A stretch of DNA of 61,023 bases from Chryseobacterium gleum (lineage in GTDB: Bacteria; Bacteroidota; Bacteroidia; Flavobacteriales_F; PHOS-HE28). The position numbers were made by a program, and so were the translations under genes. The notes below the pieces were generated by a model. The model was given only the letters and a program-made list of their open reading frames with translations, was not told where the DNA came from and did not search any database. This document shows, piece by piece, positions 1 to 8,759 of the stretch. The stretch's first letter is position 1. Each line of letters begins with the position of its first letter. The stretch is from positions 1 to 61,023 of the forward strand of contig CAMCAZ010000016.1 of assembly GCA_945872795.1 (NCBI GenBank), given 5' to 3'.

Positions 1-2266
1 CGCAGTCAAGCGAACGATCGACCTCCAGCCTCTCGATGACATTATCGATAACCGTGGTGTTGGTGCTGTATGAGTAGCGGAACGACAACTGCACGCCAGA
101 GAGACCGGAAAGGTTCACGCTCGGTGAGACCAGGTCATCGATGTCCAGATCGTTGGTCTGGTCGATGAGGTCAAGCTGGTTGCGGGCACCGCTGTTCAGC
201 ATGGCACAGGCGTTTCCAGAGAAACCACCTTCGGTGTAGAGGGAGAAGAAGGTGTGGTTGTTGTCATAGTTCTCCGCGTGGAAGGGCCACAGGTTCTCGG
301 TTTCCTCGAAGCTCTCAAAGAACGGTGCCATGTTGGTGGACTGTTCGCTGATGTTCACGGCAAATTCCTGCACTTTGGTGCTTGAACCATATTCGTTGGT
401 GGCCGTTAGGGTCACGGACTTCCAGCCCGCACCCGAGAAGGAAACGGTTGGATTTCGCTGCGTACTGGTAGCAGGCGTCCCGTCCTGGAAGGTCCAGTTC
501 CAGTCGGTAGCTGCACCGCCTGAACTGTTGTTGCGGAAGGTGATGGAGGCACCTGCACAGGCTGTGGAAGGATAGGGAACGCTGTTGGTTGAAAGCGCAG
601 CGTAGAAGTCTGCGTTCGGCGGGCAGCTGGGCACGTAACCATCGTTGGTCCCTGTGGCGATCAGGTTTTCAGCCTGCCAGAGGGAACGACGGTCCCCCAC
701 ATCGGAGCTCGCAGCAGCGCGCCAGCGCGCCACCTGGCCTTCGGTGAATTGCTTGTAGCAATAGGAGTACTCCATGTAGTTCTCCACGTTCTCGATACGT
801 CCGAACGTTCCACCCAGCACCAGGGAGTCGATGAAGAAGGCACCGCCTTCCTCTTCAGCGTTCCAGGCATAGATGCGGATGGTAACGGTTTGATCGGTCT
901 CGGGATTCAGTTCATCCCCGGTAGGGAAAAGTGTGGCGAGGTTCACACGGCAACCGTTGATCACATCCTCGACATCGTTCTTGATGAAGAATGTCGTGCT
1001 GCCCTGGATCTGCAGGTTGGGGTCGGATGACGAGTTGAGGGCCGTGAAGTTCGAACTGAACGCACCGGTGCGCGTCGCACGAACGGCGAACGTGCGGGGG
1101 CCATTCGCCGTGCGACGGGCCTTGAAGGTGATGGAGGTCGGACGGTGCGAGTAGGGCAGGGTAGGGTCGATGCTGAACTCGTAGTACTTGGCGACGTCCT
1201 GGGTGCCGGCCAGATTGGCGAACTCGGTCTCACCGTCGGTGGCGCCGGTGCCCCAGTTGCTGAACCCGAACTCACCGTCCGCGAGCGAGGTGGAACCCAC
1301 ACCCACAGCGGTGAAGGGGTTCACGACCACAGCGGTCTCATTGTAGAAGGTGTCCAGTTCGGTAGGAATGGTGCTGGGGTCGGTCGTCCCGCCACCGTTC
1401 ACCATGCCGTCAAAGTTCATCACCGAAGCTGTGAAATTCTGCGCGGTGCAGGTATGGTCGAACTTGCGGCAATAACCAGGTTGATGGCCCTTGGTCAAAG
1501 GGACATCTTCAACACCATCGTCGCTGCAGGTCGTTACCATGAAGCGGGATCCGGGCACGCCTTCGATGCCGGCCACGTTCGCTCCCCAGGTATGAGCCAG
1601 GTTGAAGGAGTGGCCCAATTCGTGGGTGAGGGTGTTCCCGTTATTCCCGACGCCGGAGCTGAGCATGATCACACCATCGGCGACCTGCGAGACGCCGGTC
1701 AAGGCGTTCGGGTAATACGCGTAACCGGCAGCTCCTCCGCCCATGCGGCGCACCACCCAGATGTTCATGTACTTGTTGCGGGGCCAGTAATTGTATTTGG
1801 AACCATCGTCGCCCACCAGCGTTTCCGGAGAGCGCACGCGGTCGATACCGCTGGTGCAGTTACCGTCCGGGTCGATCTTGGCCAGACGGAACTCCACCTT
1901 CATATCACCCGCGATCTGCTGGTAATAGGGAACCGCTTCCGAGAGGTCTGAGTTGAGCCTGCGATAGTCATCGTTCAGGTCCTCCAGCTCGGTCGCGATC
2001 TCTTCGTCGGTCACGTTCTCGTCACCTCCACCATGGATGATGTGGAACACCACCGGGATGACGTATATGGTCTCGTCATCCCGTTGGACCGCGCTGTTGC
2101 GGAGCAGCTCGGCCATCTCGGCCTCATAGGCTGCTTCTCTCTCCAGGTAGGTCGGGTCGCTTTCGATCAGACGCTGGCGCATCTCATCTGCTTGGCACCA
2201 GTGCAGTTGCTGTGCGTTGGCAGCGAACGGCAGTGCGAGGGCTAATCCGAGTATCAGTTGTTTCAT
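1..2266 (-). CDS. Secreted M43-type zinc metalloprotease with PKD domain (3' end outside window)
   Basis: About 755 codons are visible in one open frame that runs off the left edge. The start at 2266 gives a signal peptide (MKQLILGLALALPFAANAQ). An extended zinc-binding motif HELGHSFNLAH lies at residues 215-225, with His215, His219 and His225 as likely zinc ligands and Glu216 as the catalytic base. The following HTWG matches the M43 (pappalysin/cytophagalysin) pattern common in Bacteroidota. From about residue 550 to 640 there is a PKD-like beta-sandwich domain, then a segment resembling a jelly-roll or MAM-like domain. A T9SS sorting domain is expected beyond the edge but cannot be seen. 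The Gly usual at position 222 is Asn. A secreted, cell-surface or extracellular protease is the likely role; the substrate is unknown. Confidence 0.85.
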   Translation of the reverse strand, partial: MKQLILGLALALPFAANAQQLHWCQADEMRQRLIESDPTYLEREAAYEAEMAELLRNSAVQRDDETIYVIPVVFHIIHGGGDENVTDEEIATELEDLNDDYRRLNSDLSEAVPYYQQIAGDMKVEFRLAKIDPDGNCTSGIDRVRSPETLVGDDGSKYNYWPRNKYMNIWVVRRMGGGAAGYAYYPNALTGVSQVADGVIMLSSGVGNNGNTLTHELGHSFNLAHTWGANVAGIEGVPGSRFMVTTCSDDGVEDVPLTKGHQPGYCRKFDHTCTAQNFTASVMNFDGMVNGGGTTDPSTIPTELDTFYNETAVVVNPFTAVGVGSTSLADGEFGFSNWGTGATDGETEFANLAGTQDVAKYYEFSIDPTLPYSHRPTSITFKARRTANGPRTFAVRATRTGAFSSNFTALNSSSDPNLQIQGSTTFFIKNDVEDVINGCRVNLATLFPTGDELNPETDQTVTIRIYAWNAEEEGGAFFIDSLVLGGTFGRIENVENYMEYSYCYKQFTEGQVARWRAAASSDVGDRRSLWQAENLIATGTNDGYVPSCPPNADFYAALSTNSVPYPSTACAGASITFRNNSSGGAATDWNWTFQDGTPATSTQRNPTVSFSGAGWKSVTLTATNEYGSSTKVQEFAVNISEQSTNMAPFFESFEETENLWPFHAENYDNNHTFFSLYTEGGFSGNACAMLNSGARNQLDLIDQTNDLDIDDLVSPSVNLSGLSGVQLSFRYSYSTNTTVIDNVIERLEVDRSLDC

Positions 2267-2312
2267 GGTGTGCTCCGGGGCAAGGGGATCGGTTTGTTCA
2301 AATTGCCGGCCT

Positions 2313-2320
2313 CTAAAGTA
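2313..2320 (-). promoter_or_regulatory. Possible -7 promoter box of the M43 protease gene
   Basis: TACTTTAG on the minus strand lies 47 bases upstream of the protease start codon and resembles the Bacteroidota -7 box. No convincing -33 TTG is present. Confidence 0.35.
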
Positions 2321-2472
2321 AGGCCGAAGAGTATTCATTGGTTCATTGCCCCCCGATCAGGCCAAGGAACGGAGTGGTATATCGGACCATCGGTGGCTGC
2401 GTTGAAAGAGGCGGTGTCCGGGCAATGAGGAACGGCAAGGCGCCTGTTCGGGGATGTATAGAATGCTGGCGA

Positions 2473-3666
2473 TCAGGCTGTACCGAGCCCGTCCAAGGCT
2501 TGGAGAATGACGGTGCAGGCATGCTCCACCTCCTCGGAACGGATGGTCAGCGGAGGAGCGATCCGGAACGCGGTGGGGCAGGAGAGGAACCAGAAACCCA
2601 GGACGCCGTTCGCCAAACAGGCATGCACCACCTTCTGCACCTTGTCTGCATCGCCAAGGTCTACAGCGAGCATCAAGCCCAGGCCCCTCAACTCCCGGAT
2701 GGCCGGGTGAACAAGCCGTTCGTGGAAGAGGCTTCCCATGGCCCGTGCATTCGCGCTCAGTCCTTCCTGTTCAAGGGCGTCCAGTGCGGTCAGCCCGGCC
2801 ACACAGGGCAGGGGGTGGCCTCCGAACGTGGTGATGTGGCCCAGCACCGGGTCGTGGGTCAGCAGTTCCATCCGTTCCTTCGAACTGACGAAAGCCCCCA
2901 TGGGAAGCCCTCCGCCCAAAGCCTTGCCAAGGACCAGGATGTCCGGCACCACGCCCCAGTGTTCAAAGGCGAAGCGCCGACCCGTTCTACCGAAACCGGT
3001 CTGCACCTCATCCATCACCAGCAGGGCACCGGTCTGCCGGCACCGGTCCTGCAAGGCGATCATCCATTCCGACGAAGGGATGCGCACTCCGGCATCGCCC
3101 TGAACGGGTTCAATGACCACGGCCGCCGTTCGGGGATCGATCAGGTCCAGATCGGGCAGGTGTCCGAAGGTGATGTGCGCCACGTCCGGCAGCAGGGGGC
3201 GGTTCCGGTACTTCTTGGTCTCATTGTCCGTCAGGCTCAGGGAGCCATGGGTGCTTCCGTGATAGCTCTTCCTGCACCCCACAAGGCGTGTGCGACCGGT
3301 GATCCGCTTGGCGAGTTTCAGGGCGCCTTCGATGGCCTCCGTCCCGCTGTTCAAGAAGTACACGCAGTCCAGCGCGGCCGGCAGCAACCCCGTGAGGCGC
3401 TCTGCGAACCGGAGCTGCGGTCCCTGGATGAACTCGCCATAGGGGATGACGTGCAGGTAGCGGTCACATTGTTCCTTGATGGCGGCGACCACCGACGGAT
3501 GGCGGTGGCCCACGTTGGCCACGGCCAGTCCGGCCACCAGGTCAAGGTACTTTCGTCCATCACGGGTGGTGATCCAGCACCCTTCAGCATGGACCACCTC
3601 CAGGGTGAGGGGGTAGGGACTGGTCTGTGCCAGATGTCCGTGTGGGCCGATCGGGGGCGCGTCCAT
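2473..3666 (-). CDS. Class III PLP-dependent aminotransferase (acetylornithine/ornithine type)
   Basis: A 397-residue fold-type I aminotransferase. The PLP lysine is Lys248 in the ILVLGKALGGGLPMGAF motif and the PLP-nitrogen aspartate is Asp219 in LLVMDEVQTGFGRTG. The SGTEAIEGALKLAK and YHGSTHGSLSLT signatures are intact. The frame is open upstream to 3798 but that would overlap the previous gene. Met at 3666 leaves 34 bases between the genes and fits the family's usual N-terminus just before HLAQTSPYPL. It is the last gene of the operon that contains the ECF sigma factor. The exact substrate (acetylornithine, ornithine, 4-aminobutyrate or another) cannot be told from the sequence, so no symbol is given. 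Confidence 0.85.
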   Translation of the reverse strand: MDAPPIGPHGHLAQTSPYPLTLEVVHAEGCWITTRDGRKYLDLVAGLAVANVGHRHPSVVAAIKEQCDRYLHVIPYGEFIQGPQLRFAERLTGLLPAALDCVYFLNSGTEAIEGALKLAKRITGRTRLVGCRKSYHGSTHGSLSLTDNETKKYRNRPLLPDVAHITFGHLPDLDLIDPRTAAVVIEPVQGDAGVRIPSSEWMIALQDRCRQTGALLVMDEVQTGFGRTGRRFAFEHWGVVPDILVLGKALGGGLPMGAFVSSKERMELLTHDPVLGHITTFGGHPLPCVAGLTALDALEQEGLSANARAMGSLFHERLVHPAIRELRGLGLMLAVDLGDADKVQKVVHACLANGVLGFWFLSCPTAFRIAPPLTIRSEEVEHACTVILQALDGLGTA

Positions 3667-3700
3667 CAGGGCGCGAAGATCGGGCTCGGAGCGGAATGCA

Positions 3701-4198
3701 TCATTGTTTGGGTGCAGGGCGCCCTCCTCCGCGCTCCTCGGAGCGTTCACGAAGTCGACGCAGCACCTCGCGGTTGAAGTCGTGCTCGGCCCGCACAAGT
3801 TCCAGGGTGCGCTGGGCGCCGATGGACTTGATAAAGCGGTCTTTGTAGTTGCGCTCGATGTCCAGTTCCTGCTGACGGAGTTCCAAGCCCTTGCTCAATC
3901 GCTGCTCAGCCTCGGCATTGGTCAAGGGCTTTTCCTGGTCCTGTTTCCGGCGCATCAGGACACGCATCTGCTTGCGGATCGTTTCACGCGCCTCGTCGTA
4001 CTCGTTGTAGATGGGCCAGAAGCGCTGGGCCTCCTCGGAAGTGAGGCCGAGCTTGGTGGTGAGGTAGGCCGTCTTCTGGGCCTTGATCTCCCGCATGCGC
4101 TCCTCGTTCAACGGGGGCATGTCATCGCCCTGCGCGTGCACCGTGAGCGCAGATGCCAGGAGCAGCATGGGAAGAAGGAAGGAAAGGAGCTGTTTCAT
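3701..4198 (-). CDS. Spy/CpxP-like periplasmic protein
   Basis: 165 residues with a signal peptide ending near ALTVHAQ, followed by a charged, almost wholly helical region rich in Glu, Arg and Lys. The segment LTSEEAQRFWPIYNEYDEAR is typical of the helical Spy/CpxP-like and heavy-metal-resistance-like periplasmic proteins of Bacteroidota. Its start overlaps the stop of the anti-sigma-like gene by four bases (ATGA), which suggests translational coupling. Position after a sigma/anti-sigma pair suggests a periplasmic chaperone or sensor whose output is the upstream ECF sigma factor; this is inference from context. Confidence 0.7.
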   Translation of the reverse strand: MKQLLSFLLPMLLLASALTVHAQGDDMPPLNEERMREIKAQKTAYLTTKLGLTSEEAQRFWPIYNEYDEARETIRKQMRVLMRRKQDQEKPLTNAEAEQRLSKGLELRQQELDIERNYKDRFIKSIGAQRTLELVRAEHDFNREVLRRLRERSEERGGGRPAPKQ

Positions 4199-4653
4199 AG
4201 TTCCTCGATGAGTTGGTCGAGTGAGAGGTCTTCGTTGAGGAGATAGGCGGTCAGTTCATCGGATCCCAGCCCATGGCCGACCTCGGAGTACAGCTCGGGG
4301 GCCTCGCCGTAGGCCGCCATCAGGTCATGGTCATCGAGGTCCGCACGGTCGAGTTCGTCACCCACCAGTTCCACCTCTGCTACCAAGGCGTCCGGTGTTT
4401 CCATGGTTCCGGACCGGGGCCACCACACGACGGCGGCCAACAGCACCAAGGCCATCATGGTAGCTGCAGGTATCCGAAACCAAGTCCACCATAGTACCAC
4501 GGGGCGGGGCCGGATCTCGTCCAGTATCCGCTGTTGCACCCGTGTCGGAAGCTCATCGAAGAACCGGGGAGGCGTGACGAAGGGTGCGTCACGGTGCAGC
4601 GAACGCAGGATGGGGGCCTCGTCCAGTTCGTCGTGATGTGATCCGTTCTGCAT
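4195..4653 (-). CDS. Probable membrane anti-sigma factor
   Basis: 152 residues. The N-terminal 55 or so residues are cytoplasmic-like and include PRFFDELPTRVQQRILDEI. One transmembrane segment follows at about residues 60-80 (IPAATMMALVLLAAVVWWP), then an acidic C-terminal region rich in Asp, Glu and Leu. The gene starts 10 bases after the ECF sigma stop. Single-pass topology and this position are the usual pattern of ECF anti-sigma factors. No recognisable zinc-binding (ZAS) motif is seen, so the call rests on architecture and context. Confidence 0.6.
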   Translation of the reverse strand: MQNGSHHDELDEAPILRSLHRDAPFVTPPRFFDELPTRVQQRILDEIRPRPVVLWWTWFRIPAATMMALVLLAAVVWWPRSGTMETPDALVAEVELVGDELDRADLDDHDLMAAYGEAPELYSEVGHGLGSDELTAYLLNEDLSLDQLIEEL

Positions 4654-4663
4654 GGCGTCGTTC

Positions 4664-5239
4664 CTAGGACGTTGGGTCGGTCGCTTTGGTTTGATCGGCG
4701 GTGAGCCAGGCTTCGATCTTTTTAACAGCGATGTGGTAGCTGCTTTTCAGGGCTCCGACGCTGGTGCCTGTGATGGCGCTGATCTCCTCGTACTTGAGCT
4801 CATCGAAGTACTTCATGTGGAACACAGCCCGCTGTTTGTCCGGCAGGGTCATGATGGCCCGTTGCAATTGCCGCTGGATGTGGTCCCCGGTGAAGTGCTC
4901 CGTGCTGTCCAGGTTGCCGCAGAGCCGTTCCGAGACGGCATCATGGCTAACGAACAGGCCACGTTTCAAGCGGCGCAGGTGGTCCAGGCATTGGTTGTGG
5001 GCGATGCGGTAGATCCAACTGTACAATTGGGCATCGCCCCGGAAATCACCCAGTTTCTGCCACACCTTGATGAAGGTGTCCTGCAGCACATCCTCGGCCT
5101 CGTCGTGGTCGCACACCATCCGCCGGATGAAGGTGTAGAGCCTGCGTTGGTACTTGCGCATCAGCAGGTTGAACGCATAGTGGCATGTATCCTCCTTCCG
5201 GAAGAGGGCCAGCAGTTCATCGTCGGACAGGTCGCTCAT
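4664..5239 (-). CDS. ECF-type RNA polymerase sigma-70 factor
   Basis: 191 residues. Region 2 is clear (DEAEDVLQDTFIKVWQKL, then WIYRIAHNQCLDHLRR) and so is region 4 (LPDKQRAVFHMKYFDELKYE, then EISAITGTSVGALKSSYHIA, an HTH). Met at 5239 was chosen because the earlier Met at 5275 would overlap the transketolase gene that ends at 5262, and because MSDLSDDELL is a normal ECF N-terminus. It probably directs core RNA polymerase to an envelope-stress regulon. It is co-directional with the anti-sigma-like and Spy-like genes. Its own target promoter is not evident in the window. Confidence 0.92.
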   Translation of the reverse strand: MSDLSDDELLALFRKEDTCHYAFNLLMRKYQRRLYTFIRRMVCDHDEAEDVLQDTFIKVWQKLGDFRGDAQLYSWIYRIAHNQCLDHLRRLKRGLFVSHDAVSERLCGNLDSTEHFTGDHIQRQLQRAIMTLPDKQRAVFHMKYFDELKYEEISAITGTSVGALKSSYHIAVKKIEAWLTADQTKATDPTS

Positions 5240-5261
5240 GCCGCTGTCCGTGGCAGGTTGT

Positions 5262-6221
5262 TCAGCGCCGCGCAATGGCCCGGCGCGCGGCCGCCACGAT
5301 GTCGGGCGTGTCCAATCCGTACTTGGCCAGCAGCTGGTCGGGTGTGCCGCTCTCGCCGAAACTGTCGTTCACGGCCACGTATTCCTGTGGGGTGGGGCGA
5401 TGCGTGGCCAGGGTCTGTGCGATGGCGTCGCCCAGGCCTCCATGTCGATTGTGCTCCTCGCAGGTCACCGCGCATCCCGTCCGATCAATACTGGAAAGGA
5501 CGGCCTCCACATCCAAAGGTTTGATCGTGTGCACGTTGATCACGTCGGCCAGGATACCCTCCGAGGCCAGCACTTCGGCGGCTTTCAACGCGCGCCAGAC
5601 GAGGTGGCCACAGGCGAAGATGCTCACATCGCTGCCTTCCACCAGGCGTTGTGCCTTGCCGATCTCAAAGGGCATGTCCGCCGGGATGAACACGGGCCAT
5701 TTGGGGCGACCGAAGCGCAGGTAGACCGGGCCATGGTGTTCGGCGATGGCCAGGGTCGCGGCTTTGGTCTGGTTGTAGTCGGCTGGCACGATCACGGTCA
5801 TGCCGGGCAACATGCGCATCAAGCCGATGTCCTCCAGGATCTGGTGGGTGGCCCCGTCCTCGCCCAGCGTCAGTCCGGCGTGGCTCGCACAGATCTTCAC
5901 GTTCTTGTCGGCGTAGGCGATGCTCTGCCGGATCTGGTCATACACCCTGCCGGTGCTGAAGTTGGCGAAGGTCCCGGTGAAGGGGATCTTGCCACCGATC
6001 GTGAGCCCGGCAGCAATGCCCATCATGTTCGCCTCGGCGATCCCCACCTGCACGAAGCGTTCGGGGAATTCCTTCTTGAAGGCGTCCATTTTCAGTGAAC
6101 CGGTGAGGTCGGCGCAGAGGGCCACGACATCGGGGTTGCTGCGGCCCAGTTCGAGCAGTCCGGCGCCGAAGCCGCTGCGGGTGTCCTTTTGATCGAGGAT
6201 CGGATAGGTGGTGTAGCCCAT
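5262..6221 (-). CDS. Transketolase, C-terminal half (pyrimidine-binding and C-terminal domains)
   Basis: 319 residues matching the second subunit of the split transketolase found in many Bacteroidota. The segments [50 protein letters not shown] and [12 protein letters not shown] are typical. It should pair with the N-half encoded at 7735-8613 to transfer two-carbon ketol units in the non-oxidative pentose phosphate pathway, using thiamine diphosphate. It begins two bases after the stop of the intervening VWA gene, so the three genes are almost certainly one transcript. Confidence 0.93.
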   Translation of the reverse strand: MGYTTYPILDQKDTRSGFGAGLLELGRSNPDVVALCADLTGSLKMDAFKKEFPERFVQVGIAEANMMGIAAGLTIGGKIPFTGTFANFSTGRVYDQIRQSIAYADKNVKICASHAGLTLGEDGATHQILEDIGLMRMLPGMTVIVPADYNQTKAATLAIAEHHGPVYLRFGRPKWPVFIPADMPFEIGKAQRLVEGSDVSIFACGHLVWRALKAAEVLASEGILADVINVHTIKPLDVEAVLSSIDRTGCAVTCEEHNRHGGLGDAIAQTLATHRPTPQEYVAVNDSFGESGTPDQLLAKYGLDTPDIVAAARRAIARR

Positions 6222-6223
6222 GG

Positions 6224-7657
6224 TCAGAAATTCACAGTGATGGATCGGCCGCTGTCGATGATGACCTCGCGCTCCAGCGAGAGTTCGGTGCGGTGCGCAT
6301 TACGGCTTCGGTAGGAGACCTTGTAGCTACCGGGTTGTAGGCGGAACTGGTTGTTCATCCCGGTCGGGTCCAGGTCAACGACCCACACCAGTTCATCACC
6401 CTTGCGCTGGAAGATGGCTCCAGGGCCCGAGGCGGCGGTCTGCACGTTCAGTACCCCATGCTTGGGAACCACGATATCGGTGGTCTTCCCCTGTTCGATC
6501 CGCACATCCTGGATGTAGGTCCTGGGCAGGGTGAGCACTTCCAGGTCATACGTCCCCACGCGGTAGCGCTGCACCGAACCGGAACCCTGTGCGAACAAGG
6601 TCTCGGTACCGTCATTGCGCCGCACGATGCACGACACCGGATACCCATCTGCCGGACCGGAGCCCATGCGCAGGTCCAGGGAGCCCATACCCGCATCCAC
6701 CGCGATGATGGTGTGCACGCCGGGCCTCACCGTCACGTTCTCGCGCACTGAGGGGGGCACGGTATGCGCCACCACGCGGTAGGTGAAGATGGGGTCGATG
6801 CCCAGGGTATCCGGGATGCCCCGGTCGTTCATGGTGTGCATCAGGTGGTAGCGCACCTGTCCGGTCCGCTGGTCATAGAGCGTGACCGGCACATCGGTCT
6901 CGTTCGGTCTGCCATCGGTTGTCATCAGGCTGATCTGTGCCGTGGTGGAGTTCAAGGCTTGGGTCACCACCACGTTCAGGACATGTTCGAAGAGCTCCGG
7001 CGTGCTTGCGTCGTAGTAATTGCCCACACATTGCAGGGCATACTTCTCCGCATCGCCCAGTCCCACGCCGATCACGAAGGGTTTCAGGACGATGCCCTTG
7101 GCCTGCAGCGCCCGGCTCACGGCACAGGGGTCCTCATCACAGGCTTCGATCCCATCGGTGATCAGGATGATGACATTCCGCACCGGACGGGCGTTCCGCG
7201 TGCGCACCGTTTCGGGGAAGTCCGTGGCGGCACGCTCCAATGATCGCGCGATGGGTGTGGTACCCACACAGCGCACGGACGCGAGGGTCTGCTGGATGGC
7301 CGGAATGCTCTTCGGGCCGAAGGGCACTTCGAGACGGGTGTCATCGCAGTCCTGCTTGCCGGGCTGTATCGGCGTCTGGTGCCCGTAAAGGCGGAGGGCG
7401 AGCTCCAGGTCGGGTTGGTCCTCCAGCTTTTTCAGCGTGGCCAGGAGCAATTCGCGCGCCGTGTTGATCTTGGGCTGGTTGCCCCAGAAGGCGTTCATGC
7501 TGTTGCTGGCGTCCATGACGAACAACATCCGCGTCAAGGGTTGTTCGGGTGCGGCATCCTGCGCTGCCAGGTCACCCGAAGGACCCAGCGCGAGCAGTCC
7601 CAGGACCACCCATACAGTTCCTTCGGCGTGTCGGACCCAGTTCCGGAATGTGTTCAT
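6224..7657 (-). CDS. Secreted von Willebrand factor A (VWA) domain protein
   Basis: 477 residues. The start at 7657 gives a basic N-terminus and a hydrophobic signal segment ending near DLAAQ. The VWA domain follows at about residues 42-235. Its MIDAS motif is DASNSM (Asp49, Ser51, Ser53), with the later Thr in [10 protein letters not shown] and Asp in [15 protein letters not shown], so metal binding looks intact. The C-terminal part is beta-rich and ends in [11 protein letters not shown]-type strands, perhaps a PEGA-like fold. The open frame continues upstream to 7981 into the transketolase gene, which is rejected. It lies between the two transketolase halves, an unexpected place for an exported adhesion-type protein. 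Function unknown. Confidence 0.82.
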   Translation of the reverse strand: MNTFRNWVRHAEGTVWVVLGLLALGPSGDLAAQDAAPEQPLTRMLFVMDASNSMNAFWGNQPKINTARELLLATLKKLEDQPDLELALRLYGHQTPIQPGKQDCDDTRLEVPFGPKSIPAIQQTLASVRCVGTTPIARSLERAATDFPETVRTRNARPVRNVIILITDGIEACDEDPCAVSRALQAKGIVLKPFVIGVGLGDAEKYALQCVGNYYDASTPELFEHVLNVVVTQALNSTTAQISLMTTDGRPNETDVPVTLYDQRTGQVRYHLMHTMNDRGIPDTLGIDPIFTYRVVAHTVPPSVRENVTVRPGVHTIIAVDAGMGSLDLRMGSGPADGYPVSCIVRRNDGTETLFAQGSGSVQRYRVGTYDLEVLTLPRTYIQDVRIEQGKTTDIVVPKHGVLNVQTAASGPGAIFQRKGDELVWVVDLDPTGMNNQFRLQPGSYKVSYRSRNAHRTELSLEREVIIDSGRSITVNF

Positions 7658-7734
7658 CGGGCGTGTCTCACGGCACCAGGTGCTGCCGCTGCCGACCTGT
7701 TCCGTGAAAAGCGTGCCGATCGGATGCATGGGCC

Positions 7735-8613
7735 TCAGTAGTCGCCCAGGGTCTCCTCCAGCTGGGCCAGTGCGGCGGCCAATTGTTGGTCGTTCGGGGC
7801 GATCCCGTGCCACTCGTGGCTGTTCATCATGAAGTCCACGCCCTGGCCCATTTCGGTGCGCATCAGGATCATCACCGGACGACCGTTGCCGGTGCGTGAG
7901 CGTGCTTCGGCAAGGGTATCCAGCAGGCCTTGCATGTGGTTCCCATCGGTCTCCAGCACGATCCAGCCGAATGCCTCCCACTTGGCGCGCAGGTCACCCA
8001 TGGGCATCACGTCATCCACATCCCCATCGATCTGGCGGCCGTTGTAGTCCACCGTGCTGATCAGGTTGTCCACCTTTTTCCCGGCGGCGAACATGGCGGC
8101 TTCCCAGATCTGGCCTTCCTGCAGCTCGCCATCGCCATGGAGGGTATAGACCAGGTGGTCATCACCGTTCAGTTTCTTGGCCAGGGCAGCGCCGATGGCC
8201 ACGCTGAGCCCCTGGCCCAATGAACCGCTGGCCATTCGCACGCCGGGCAGCCCTTCGTGCGTGGTGGGATGACCCTGAAGCCGGCTGTTGATCTTCCGGA
8301 AGGTGGCCAGTTCGCCCACGGGGAAGTAGCCGCTGTGGGCCAGCACGCTGTAATACACGGGACTGATGTGACCGTTGCTCAGGAAGAACAGGTCCTGACC
8401 GATGCCATCCATGTCCCAAGGCTCCGGCGTATGGCGTAGCACATTGAAATACAGGGCGGTGAGGTAATCCGCACAGCCCAGCGAGCCGCCGGGATGGCCG
8501 CTCTGCATGCCGTGCACCTGGCGCACAATGTCCCTGCGCACCTGGCTGGCGATGCGTTCGAGTTCAAGGACGGACGCCTTGGCCGATGGGGCTACGGAAG
8601 GGGATGACGACAT
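7735..8613 (-). CDS. Transketolase, N-terminal half (thiamine diphosphate-binding domain)
   Basis: 292 residues of the split-type transketolase N subunit. Family motifs include QSGHPGGSLGCADYLTALYF, SNGHISPVYYSVLA, and the ThDP-binding HGDGELQEGQIWEA followed by VDYNGRQIDG. The partner half is at 5262-6221. A promoter-like box lies 29 bases upstream. As the first gene of the minus-strand run, it probably shares its transcript with the VWA, transketolase C-half, sigma, anti-sigma, Spy-like and aminotransferase genes. All gaps in that run are under 80 bases. Confidence 0.93.
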   Translation of the reverse strand: MSSSPSVAPSAKASVLELERIASQVRRDIVRQVHGMQSGHPGGSLGCADYLTALYFNVLRHTPEPWDMDGIGQDLFFLSNGHISPVYYSVLAHSGYFPVGELATFRKINSRLQGHPTTHEGLPGVRMASGSLGQGLSVAIGAALAKKLNGDDHLVYTLHGDGELQEGQIWEAAMFAAGKKVDNLISTVDYNGRQIDGDVDDVMPMGDLRAKWEAFGWIVLETDGNHMQGLLDTLAEARSRTGNGRPVMILMRTEMGQGVDFMMNSHEWHGIAPNDQQLAAALAQLEETLGDY

Positions 8614-8641
8614 GGGTTGCGCCGGTTCTGGAGGGATGCTT

Positions 8642-8649
8642 CAAAAGTA
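8642..8649 (-). promoter_or_regulatory. -7 promoter box for the transketolase/VWA/sigma operon
   Basis: TACTTTTG on the minus strand matches the Bacteroidota TAnnTTTG consensus exactly and lies 29 bases before the transketolase N-half start. No clear -33 TTG at 19-base spacing. No other good box was noticed further down the run. Confidence 0.6.
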
Positions 8650-8759
8650 GCCGGGGCTGCCATGGAGGGCTCGGAAGTGTGGACAACTTTTGAAAAGTGT
8701 GCGGCTTTACGGACGGCAGGTCCGCGCGAACAAGCCACGGCGCTGGTCGTTCCACCACC

